A DNA stretch of 64,000 bases from Spiroplasma syrphidicola EA-1 (GCF_000400955.1 NC_021284.1:248001-312000); one strand, 5' to 3'. Numbered from the stretch's first letter, positions 32,706-40,831 are shown. Notes: generated by a model not told the origin, from the letters alone. Numbers and translations are program-made.

Positions 32706-34739
32706 ATGGTTAAAAATGATACAAGTAAAAAACTACAAAAACACCAAAATTTTGAAGTTTCTAATTTAAGATTATGAGGAGATAATCCAAGATATACTAA
32801 TTTTAAAAATGTAAAAATATTAGATATTGGAAAACAAGATTATGAAATACAATCACAAAAAGACATATATAATATTAATTTAATAAACTCATATAAAATG
32901 CTTTGTGATAACAGTCAAAAAATAAAAAAATTGTATGAATTAGTTGAAAATATAATAAAAGGTGGTTTTGATACAGACGCGGATGAAATATTAGTTACAC
33001 TTTCGCCAGAGTTAATAAAAATAGATGGGATTAAATATCAGGATACTTATTATGTTTTAGAAGGGAATAGGAGATTATTTGCTATTCACTTAATAAATGA
33101 TTTTAATAGAGCTAGAGAAGTTTTAAAAAGAGAAATTGGAGAAGTAGCATATAAAAATTTTGAAAAATTATTTTATTCTATAAAGGAAAGTATAATAAAT
33201 ATTGAGTGTAAAATTTTTAATGTATTAGAAAAAGGAGAAAAGCATACTTGAAAAACTTTAAATTCTCGTCATTTTGGAAATAGAAAGGGAAAATTAAATT
33301 GGCCAAGAGGTACTGTATTAAATATTATCGATACAAAGGTTAGAGACTTTAGAAAAGATAATTTTATAGATGATAATTTGGAAATTTCTCAAGAGCAATA
33401 TGACAATATGATTATTGAACTTGAATCTTATACAGGGAAAAAAATCTCACAAATAGATTTGTTAAGTGCACTTTGATCAACAACTGTAATAAAAATTTAT
33501 AATTCTAATTCAAAATCAAAAGAAATTACTTTTGAAAATACTGATGAGGAATTGGAAAGTAGACAAGAAGATTCAAATTATTCTAATGAAAAAACAGAAA
33601 CAGATAAAAAATTGTTTTCAATATCGTCATTAGAGCTAGCACCAAATACTATTAAAATTATTAATGATATTGGAGAAGCAGAAACATTAAAAGAAAAAAT
33701 CTCATTATTAATTAATCCTAAAAAATGGACAGTGGAACACTCACTTTCAAAAGAAATTTGAAAGAATTTAGCTATATATTTGGTAGAAGCAATTAAAAAT
33801 AAAAAATTAAATACTAGAGTTTTTAAGGAAGAATATGCCACTGAATTATTAAGTATATTATCAGAGGACACAAGATTATCAAATAAAACATTGAATACAT
33901 CTAATGATGGGAAAATTAATTTTGATCAAATTACTTTTTTAGGTTTAAAAAATATAAGCGTAGATAATATTAAGTTTGCTACAAAAGAAGAAAAAATAAT
34001 TTATGATCAGTTTATTAATTTAATGCCTGAAGTTGATGATATTATAAAGTTAATATTATTTTTAGATTCAAAATTAAGTAATATTACAAATAAATATATT
34101 TATTCTTTATTATATGTCTGATGTAAAGAATTTAAGCCCCTTATTTTAAGCAAATCATATTTGCAACCTATTCACTATCCTTATTTTAGTATTGCCTCCT
34201 TATTACGCTCAACGAGTGAATTGTTATGTAATTTATGAGTTATACTAGACTTAGATATTCAAAATATGGCGTTGGAAGAGTTTTCGAAAAAAGCAGGAAA
34301 ATACAAAATTAAAACTTTTAATCATATTTTTGAACAAATTAAAAATAATAATTTTAATGAGCATGTATCTGAGCAGTTTTGTAAATATTGTGAGGGTAAA
34401 AAATTTATACAATATATAGATACAACTGATTTAAAATTCAAAATAGCTTTTGAAAAATTCATTATAAATTTAGAAAATTCTAATAATAGTTTTGTAAAAT
34501 CTTTTTATTTAAAATATAAAAAACAAATTGATTTAGAAATTACACAATATGTGACTTATATAAAATGAGCTGAAAATACTGATATTTTAAATAGGCTTAT
34601 TCATAAAAATCATTATATATATGATTTAGTTAATGAAAATATTACTCCATTATTAATTGATGAACTAAAAAAGAATTTTCAAATAATTATTAGAATGCTT
34701 ACTTGATTTAAAATGTTTATTATTGAAAGTGACATTTAA
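32706..34739 (+). CDS. ParB/sulfiredoxin-fold protein of the defence island
   Basis: A 677-residue protein, unusually A+T-rich. The N-terminal part matches the ParB nuclease-like fold: LRLWGDNPRY (residues 21-30) resembles the first conserved motif and YVLEGNRRLFAIHLI (116-130) the G[ED]RR motif with which these proteins bind or cleave nucleotides or DNA. SRHFGNRKG follows. The rest is helical with no domain I recognise, rich in Lys, Asn and Ile. About nine TGA Trp codons. Weak ribosome-binding site. A SPPY-type methylase follows after 33 bases, so they probably act together. Confidence 0.65.
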
Positions 34740-34772
34740 AATTTATTATTTTAAAAATAAAGGAGAACTAAT

Positions 34773-35978
34773 ATGCAATTAGTGAAAGTAAAACTCTTAA
34801 ATAAAAATAAATTTATCTTATTGGAAGAGAAAAATACTTGAAAAAAAAGAGGTCGTCTTTGAGGAGATTGAACTCATAGAATATGTTCTTATGTAGCAAT
34901 GTTTTCACCAGCATTAGCTGAATATTTTATTGACCAGTATGCTCCAAATGATAAGGACATAGTTTTAGATACATTTTCTGGAAGAGGAACAACTTTATTA
35001 CAGGCAAGAATAATGAATAAACAGTCATATGCTGTAGATTTAAATCCGTTTGCATATGTTCTTAGTAGGGCAAAAGCAAAAAGTTTTACTGAAGATAAAA
35101 TAATTAAAAGAATAAAAGAATGAGAGCTAGAATATTTAAAATATAATAATAAATCAGATAATTTAGATGATATTAATCAAGATTTAAAAGTTTATTATAG
35201 TGAAAAAAATTTAAAACAAATGTTATTTATCAAAAAAACATATGGTGAAAATTTTGCTAATTTAACAGATGAAGATAATTTTATTTTGGCAATTACATTA
35301 GGCATTATGCATGGGCCAATGAGAAAAAATGGAGAAAGTATTTATCTATCTTTAAGCATGAGTAATCATACTTCTATGGCAGTAAATTATGTAAAAAATT
35401 ATGCATTAAAACATAATTTAACAAAGCCAGAAGATAATGTTTTTGAAAAAATATGTAATAGAGCTAGATATATCTTTAAAAAATCTGATTTTTTTGATAA
35501 TGAAGCTCATGTTAAATTAGGTAATGCATTAAACATTTCAGAATATTTTAATATTACTCCTAAATTAGTTTTTACATCACCACCATATTTAAATATAATA
35601 AACTATACTCAGCAAAACTGGTTAAAAATGTGAATGCTTGGTTTTAATAATAAAGACGATAACAAAAAAATTAAATTAGATGATAATCATAATATTAATG
35701 AGTATAAAAATTTTATGTTACAGTATTTGAGTAATATTTCACAGATATGTGATAAAGAATCAACAATTGTATTGGTTATTGGTGATGTAAAAAAAACAAA
35801 TAAACTTGAATATTCTTTTGAAAATATATGAAAAGACTATCAACACTTATCAGATTTAGAATTAATTAGAATTTATGAAGATACAATTAACCAAAAACTT
35901 AAAGCAACAAATTCAATGGGTGATAGATCAGGAAAGGCTACCAGAGTTGATAAAATATATGTTTTTAAGAAAAAATAG
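34773..35978 (+). CDS. DNA methyltransferase, TSPPY (N4-cytosine/N6-adenine) type
   Basis: A 401-residue Rossmann methyltransferase that modifies an exocyclic amino group. The SAM motif is DTFSGRGTT (residues 66-74), followed by an acidic AVDLNP loop, and the catalytic motif TSPPYLN is at 268-274. Motif I precedes the catalytic motif; the target recognition region probably lies between them. No restriction endonuclease adjoins it; the ParB-like protein upstream is the only obvious partner. AAAGGAG precedes the ATG. Confidence 0.85.
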
Positions 35979-36021
35979 ATTTAACTAATTTAGAAGTTAT
36001 TTTAGAAAGAGTGATGAAATT

Positions 36022-36663
36022 ATGGGTTCCAAATATTATCGAGAAAAAGCAAGACAAAGATTTAAAAATAAATCATTCACAAATGATTCTATTGAATTAA
36101 TTGCACTATCTATAGATATTAGAAGATCAACGCAAATGCCATTTTTATTAACTAAAGAAGAAACAGTTGAAATAGTAAAACCATTTATTGAGGAATGCTA
36201 TATTCTTCTACAGTCTAGAACCATTTTTAATAATTTTATTTACGCAGGTGATGGAGTAATTGCAGTAGCGCATGTTAACAATAATAAAGACATTTTTAAT
36301 GAAACATTTGATGCGGCAATAGATATTAATACTTATTTAAGAGATTATAGAAAATGAGTTAAAAAAATGTATAATTATCATTTTGATGTGGGTATTGGTA
36401 TTACTTATGATAATAACACATATCGTGAATATATAAAAAATATGCCTAATAGTTATAATAATGTGCTATATATTGGAGGTGCAATATCTAAGGCAACAAA
36501 ATTATCGGGTATAACCCCCAAAAACATAAAAGGAGAAAAATGTTATATTAGTGCTTCAAAAGAATTTAGAAAATTTTTAAGTGAGGAAAACAAAAGATTT
36601 ATTAAACTAAAAAACTCTAAGGGAACAGTTTACTATTCTAGTACATTTTGAAAAGAAGATTAA
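36022..36663 (+). CDS. pycC: Class III nucleotide cyclase, Pycsar-type
   Basis: A 213-residue stand-alone cyclase domain. LSIDIRRSTQ (metal Asp32) and YAGDGVIAV (second metal Asp77) are the two metal motifs of class III adenylate/guanylate cyclases, and FDVGIGITY is the next core strand. In IGGAISKATKLSG the usual catalytic Asn...Arg pair appears as Ser and Lys, in keeping with divergent cyclases. With a small membrane effector 21 bases downstream this matches the two-gene Pycsar antiphage design, in which infection triggers cCMP or cUMP synthesis. The nucleotide made cannot be told from sequence alone. Confidence 0.75.
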
Positions 36664-36684
36664 TAATTTTAAAGGAGAAATATA

Positions 36685-37242
36685 ATGATAAATAAGAATG
36701 AAAAAATAATTGATTTGGATATTATTTTTGAAAATAATAGGAAAATTAGTAATTATGCTGAAACAAAAAGTTATTATGCTTTAGTGTTATTAGGTCTTTT
36801 ATCTGTTCCATTATTTACTTTATTTGTTGAAATGTTAAATTTGAAATTATTTAATTTTTGATATAACAAATTATTGTTTATTTTTTCCCTGATATTATTA
36901 GTTTTATCTTTTTTTTCTTTAATATTTTCTTTTATTCCAAGAATAGTTATTAAATCAAAAAAGCAAAGAAAAAATATTGTCGAAGTATCAAATGCTTTTA
37001 AGAATGATTATTATCATTATCAATTTTGATCTGATATTAAATATTTTAATTTATTAGAAATCGAAAATTTTCTTAGTAGTTTAAAAATTGAAGTAATAGG
37101 TAATATTAATTTATTAAGTCAGATTATAAACCTTGCATGAATTGCAAAAATAAAATTTAGAGCTTTTAATATAAGTATTATTTTACAAATGTTATTAATT
37201 ATTACAATGATTGCTTTATCAATAATATTAATATTGACTTAA
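36685..37242 (+). CDS. Pycsar-type transmembrane effector
   Basis: A 185-residue membrane protein. NRKISNYAETKSYYALVLLG (residues 18-37) resembles the ISYADTKA..L motif at the start of Pycsar membrane effectors. Hydrophobic helices lie at about 31-50, 62-84 and 162-184, with a cytoplasmic stretch of about 75 residues between the second and third. By analogy, the cyclic pyrimidine nucleotide binds the protein, which then damages the cell membrane to stop infection. In a wall-less cell that membrane is the only envelope. AAAGGAGAAA precedes the ATG. Confidence 0.68.
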
Positions 37243-37266
37243 AAATAAAAGGAGTTATGTCATAAT

Positions 37267-37587
37267 ATGTCAAGTAAAAGTAAAAATAGAAGAGAAAACG
37301 AATGGCAAAGTGCCTGATTAAATACTGATAATTGCAATTGCCCTGACAAGGAAAGCCATTCAAAAGATTTACATAAAATCTGTTCTATTTGCAAAGGCAT
37401 TATGCATAAGGATGTTAGAATTAATTTAAATTCTAATTTACTTCATCATTTTGCATGAAATAAAGATAATTCTAAACCAAAAGCGAATGGAGGTACTAAT
37501 AGAAAAGATAATTTAGTTGCTATGCATCCATGATGTAATCAAGAAAAAATTCAATTTAGTTTTTGAAAAATTAATATAATTTTGTAG
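37267..37587 (+). CDS. Small HNH endonuclease-like protein
   Basis: A 106-residue protein with a zinc-type HNH signature: CSIC at about residue 42, LLHHFAWNKDN, GGTNRKDNLVAMHPWCNQEK. The HH..N(x)H..CN..K pattern matches compact HNH nucleases and McrA-like domains. It follows the membrane effector by 24 bases with AAAGGAG, so it may belong to the same operon, but it could equally be a separate defence gene. It ends 45 bases before the promoter of the small RNA described next. Confidence 0.65.
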
Positions 37588-37632
37588 TCAATTATTTTAT
37601 GAAATAGTTTTAAATATTGTTTATCAAATGTC

Positions 37633-37660
37633 TTGTGTTTTTAAAATAAAATGTTAATAT
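37633..37660 (+). promoter_or_regulatory. Promoter of the tracrRNA-like gene
   Basis: TTGTGT, 16 bases, TAATAT, with an extended TG one base before the -10 (TGTTAATAT). Predicted start near 37667. Confidence 0.6.
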
Positions 37661-37666
37661 ATTTAT

Positions 37667-37750
37667 AAGAAAGTATAGCTTTCTTGCTAGTTACTGACAA
37701 ATTGGAGAAGATTAGTACAACAAAGTAAAGTGATGAACTTTACTTTTTTT
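37667..37750 (+). ncRNA. tracrRNA-like small RNA with anti-repeat
   Basis: A predicted RNA of about 82 nt. It opens with the hairpin AAGAAAG-TATAG-CTTTCTT (37667-37685). Next, 37695-37718 is a 24-nt anti-repeat whose complement matches repeat positions 1-24 at 22 of 24 bases. Both differences are transitions that keep pairing as G-U wobbles (U opposite repeat G7, G opposite repeat U4). It ends with the terminator stem AAGTAAAG, TGATGAA loop, CTTTACTT and a T run. Anti-repeat followed by a terminator is the plan of type II tracrRNAs, although the tail here is very short. It could instead be a stray repeat unit, but the pairing-preserving changes argue against that. Confidence 0.75.
37723..37750 (+). 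terminator. Terminator of the tracrRNA-like gene
   Basis: AAGTAAAG, seven-base loop, CTTTACTT, then seven T. Eight-base-pair perfect stem. Confidence 0.88.
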
Positions 37751-37760
37751 ATTTTTCATG

Positions 37761-37788
37761 TTGTTATTAATAATTATTTATTTATAAT
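37761..37788 (+). promoter_or_regulatory. Promoter of the HEPN effector gene
   Basis: TTGTTA, 16 bases, TATAAT, just after the small-RNA terminator; the effector start codon lies 41 bases downstream of the -10. Confidence 0.65.
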
Positions 37789-37829
37789 TTAATTATTCAA
37801 GGAAACTTGCAGAAAGGTTGTATTATATA

Positions 37830-38963
37830 ATGATTAATAAATTAGAACCAAAATTAATTTTTTCATTTGGGGTAAATATCCTTAATAAAGAACAAAAAAA
37901 TACTGTTAATACTAATACTAGCTTGCTCAATGAACTAGAAATATTAAAAAATTTTTTACATTCTTCTCTTAATGTAAAAATAAAACTAAATGAGATTGTT
38001 AGTAAAAAGGGTGCACAGCATTATAATTTTTCATTTAAAAAATGATTTTCTTCGGATAAAGACTTAAAATTTTTACGTAACAATAATTTTTTAGAATTTA
38101 ATTACTTTTTTTCAGAAGAACAACAAAAGAATATAAGTTCATGACTGGACTTAATACGAAATATTATTGCTGATGGATATAAAAAAATTATTATAAATGA
38201 CAAAGAAGTTCAAAAATATAAAGAAATAGGTATGGAAGAAATAATTATTTTTCTTTTCATAATTTTAAAAAATCAGGGAAAAATTAAACGAATTATTAAA
38301 TTAATTAATGAGTTTTTCTTATTTACTAAAATCGGAGATGAAGATATTGAAGAAATTAATAAATTGGTTTTTTTAACTGTTAAAAAAAATTTTGGATTAA
38401 ATGATGATGATCATAATAAAATAAGTGTAAAAAAATTAAAAAATTTATATTTATTTAATAAAGATATTATTGGGAAAAATAACTTGCCAAATAAAAAAAT
38501 TAAGAAAATAGAAACTATAACTAATGTTTTATACGCTCAAATTAAAACAATCAATAACAATGTAAAAAGTCAAAAATATTTTTTTGAAGAAATTTTTAAT
38601 TTTGAGTTAAATGACTTAAAATGAAATAATATGTTCCATTTTAGTGATGTATTAATTGTTTGATTAAACAACTATTTTGGGAAACAACCAAAAGGAGAAA
38701 ATGGGAGATTTGTTTATAAAAATATTTTAAGTACATTAGAAGTTAGAGCAAATTTTGATGAAAAAGAAACACCCAGGGGAAATAAAAAATATATTAATCT
38801 GTTTTTTAAAAATAAAAATAATCTTAAAAATAATTTATTAATAAAACTAGAAAATACTAGAGCTGATATTTTATATTTAGTTTTATGACTTAAAGTTATT
38901 GGTTTATCAAGATTAAAATTTTTTTTAGATTTTAGTCAATTAGAAATTGATGAAAAAAAATAA
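37830..38963 (+). CDS. HEPN CRISPR effector candidate, N-terminal part (frame 1)
   Basis: 377 codons from ATG 37830 (AGAAAGG site 12 bases upstream; a TTG at 37818 is an alternative) to TAA 38961. Extremely Lys/Asn/Ile/Phe-rich. I find no RuvC, HNH or other DNase motif. One segment, LIRNIIADG (Arg110 to Asp115), looks like a HEPN R-N-x3-H motif whose His is Asp; Cas13b proteins carry their first HEPN motif near this position, but this is only suggestive. The gene ends inside GAA-AAA-AAA-TAA: the A8 run forms an A-AAA-AAA slippery heptamer, and a -1 shift joins it to the next reading frame, giving a protein of about 725 residues. Confidence 0.65.
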
Positions 38964-40006
38964 ATAAAGTTTATCGTTGAGAAAATTTTACAGAAATAAC
39001 AACAAAAATTCAACAGTTTTGAAAAAGAAATCAAAACATTAATGCGTATGGATATAATATAGCCTTAAATAAGGGCAATGAAAATATACTAGTTACAGAT
39101 GCAATAACTGTTGTAACAAATAATAACATAATCGAATTATTAAAAGATAATAATTTCAATAACAGTATTTTAAAAAGCGATGCTTTATATATTAGCGAAA
39201 TGCAAGAAACAATTAATTTTTTTAATAATTTAGATGAAATATTCAATCAATTTGTTCAGGGGATATTAGGTGATGAACTAATTGATGATATTAGAAAAAA
39301 GGCTAAAAGTGAATCAAATTTAAAATTAAAAAATTTTGCTGAAGTGTATATATTAGTTAGAAATGAAATTTCCCATTACAGTTTTTTTGGTACTTTTATT
39401 AGAAAAGACAACGTATTAAAATCAAAAATTAATAAAAATTTTGAAGAATTATTAAAAAATAAATCAGATTATATTAATAAACTTTTATTTAAATATAATA
39501 ATAAAAAAAATCTAATCTATAAAAATGAAGTTAATGATGAACTTATTAAAAAAATTAATACCAAAGAGTTTGAATATTTAAAGGCAATTATTATGTTTTT
39601 ATACTATATTTATGATTATGGAAATAACAAATTTAAAATTAAAGATGACAATTTATTGAGGCATTTAGAAAAATTTAAAAATCATGAAACTAAGAATTAC
39701 TATCATTATTTTTTATTAAGAGTTAATAATTTATTTATTTCATTGTATAATTTGTTTAAAAATTATTTTTCAATAAATAGAGTTAAAATATGTGAAGAAA
39801 ATATAAAAAACTATGATTCGTTAAATTTATTTAATGAATTTAAATTAAATTTAATTTATAAAAATAATCAAAATAAAATTATACTAGATCAAAATAAAAT
39901 GTTAAAATATGTTTATAAAGATTTTTTTTATACTGTTTCTGACAAAAAAGCTATTAAAGAAATTTTAAAATTATTTTATGAAATCTTTAGTATTTCAGTA
40001 AAATAA
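38960..40006 (+). CDS. HEPN CRISPR effector candidate, C-terminal part (frame 2)
   Basis: 348 codons continuing in the -1 frame from the A8 run to TAA at 40004-40006. The first in-frame ATG is at 39200, with no good ribosome-binding site and 80 homologous-looking codons before it, so it is probably reached by frameshift or slippage, or the split reflects a sequencing or mutational indel. It holds a canonical HEPN ribonuclease motif in EVYILVRNEISHYSFFG: Arg511, Asn512 and His516 of the joined protein, the same R-N-x3-H-Y form as Cas13 HEPN domains. Only one intact motif is present, so activity would need dimerisation or a diverged second site. The stop lies 16 bases before the first CRISPR repeat. 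Confidence 0.7.
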
Positions 40007-40022
40007 GTTCTTTATTTTTGAG

Positions 40023-40586
40023 GTATTAGTCTTCTCCAATTTGTCAGGAAACAACAGCTAATTTTTAAACTAATACCAATAGTCATATGTATTAGTCTTC
40101 TCCAATTTGTCAGGAAACAACAGCTTCGCACATTTTAGCGTCTTCTTGTTCTTGGTATTAGTCTTCTCCAATTTGTCAGGAAACAACAGCATAATTTGAC
40201 AATTTTTATCACAACTACTAGTATTAGTCTTCTCCAATTTGTCAGGAAACAACAGCCAGTTATTGTATATCTATCTCCATAAAAATGTATTAGTCTTCTC
40301 CAATTTGTCAGGAAACAACAGCAATTGTCTTTTAATGTCGTTTATAAATTCTGTATTAGTCTTCTCCAATTTGTCAGGAAACAACAGCTTTTTAAAATCA
40401 ATATCAGTTTCACAAGCAGTATTAGTCTTCTCCAATTTGTCAGGAAACAACAGCCAATGTAGCACCATCTAGAACATTACGCCCGTATTAGTCTTCTCCA
40501 ATTTGTCAGGAAACAACAGCATCACCATACATATAACTTCCTTGTTTAAGGTATTAGTCTTCTCCAATTTGTCAGGAAAATTTAGA
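40023..40586 (+). CRISPR. CRISPR array: nine 36-bp repeats, eight 30-bp spacers
   Basis: Strict 66-bp period. Repeats start at 40023, 40089, 40155, 40221, 40287, 40353, 40419, 40485 and 40551. The repeat begins GTATTAGTCTTCTCC and ends GGAAACAACAGC. The first eight are identical; the ninth matches for 29 bases, then diverges, as leader-distal repeats do, which suggests + strand orientation. Repeat and spacer lengths, the GTnTTAG start and the CAAnAnC end recall type II repeats of mollicutes. All eight spacers differ. No cas1 or cas2 nearby. A TATAAT on the minus strand at 40608-40613 leaves minus-strand transcription possible. Confidence 0.97.
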
Positions 40587-40607
40587 GACAGTAATTTAAA
40601 ATTATTT

Positions 40608-40636
40608 ATTATATTTTTTCTTTACATTAAAATTAA
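40608..40636 (-). promoter_or_regulatory. Possible minus-strand promoter facing the array
   Basis: On the minus strand TTAATT, 17 bases, TATAAT, placing a start about 15 bases before the degenerate end repeat. The -35 is poor and the region is A+T-rich, so chance is likely. Confidence 0.3.
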
Positions 40637-40649
40637 GTTATGTTATTAT
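40621..40649 (+). promoter_or_regulatory. Promoter of the uracil permease leader
   Basis: TTTACA, 17 bases, TATTAT with extended TG (TGTTATTAT). Predicted start near 40656, at the base of the leader stem. Confidence 0.65.
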
Positions 40650-40655
40650 TTTTAT

Positions 40656-40813
40656 TAAGAATGTTGAGGTAGCAATGCAAAAAAATTCTATTATAAAAAA
40701 ATGCAGATTTTTACAAAATAGTCATTTTACTATCAATGTTTTTAACATTCTATTATTTGCAAAAAATATTATTAATAATAAAAAAACTAGTTATTTATTT
40801 AACTAGTTTTTTT
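40656..40813 (+). promoter_or_regulatory. Structured attenuator leader of the uracil permease
   Basis: The leader RNA starts with AGAATGTT (40658-40665), which pairs perfectly with AACATTCT (40744-40751), closing a domain of about 78 nt that contains a smaller hairpin ATAGT-CATTTT-ACTAT (near 40722-40737). A strong intrinsic terminator follows at 40784-40813. As the gene's AGGAGG site lies eight bases past that terminator, transcription must read through it: a layout typical of riboswitch or attenuator control. I do not recognise the class; PyrR-type consensus is not apparent. Confidence 0.55.
40784..40813 (+). terminator. Intrinsic terminator before the uracil permease
   Basis: AAACTAGTTA, short loop, TAACTAGTTT, then T run. 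It may also end CRISPR array transcripts. Confidence 0.88.
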
Positions 40814-40831
40814 ATGGTTCAGGAGGAAAAA

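Noticed and set aside
36010-36024. ATG at 36014 as start of the cyclase gene
   Set aside because: It is in another frame; the ATG at 36022 opens the cyclase frame with an AGAAAGAG tract at usable distance.
37690-37720. The anti-repeat as a stray CRISPR repeat from an old second array
   Set aside because: It is a single unit with its own promoter and terminator, and both differences keep pairing with the array repeat. A decayed repeat should vary at random. Not fully excluded.
37830-40006. Effector gene as a small Cas9 or IscB-like nuclease, suggested by the tracrRNA-like RNA and type II-like repeat
   Set aside because: No RuvC Asp/Glu motifs, no internal HNH and no Arg-rich bridge helix were found in either frame; the only catalytic-type motif is HEPN R-N-x3-H. 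The segment IFSFGVN near the N-terminus vaguely recalls RuvC-I but lacks the Asp.
40070-40472. Open reading frames on both strands encoding repeats such as LLFPDKLEKTNT or VLVFSNLSGNNS
   Set aside because: They are translations of the 66-bp CRISPR period, not genes; no ribosome-binding sites.
40656-40813. PyrR-binding loop in the uracil permease leader
   Set aside because: I could not find the PyrR hairpin consensus; the leader is reported as unclassified instead.
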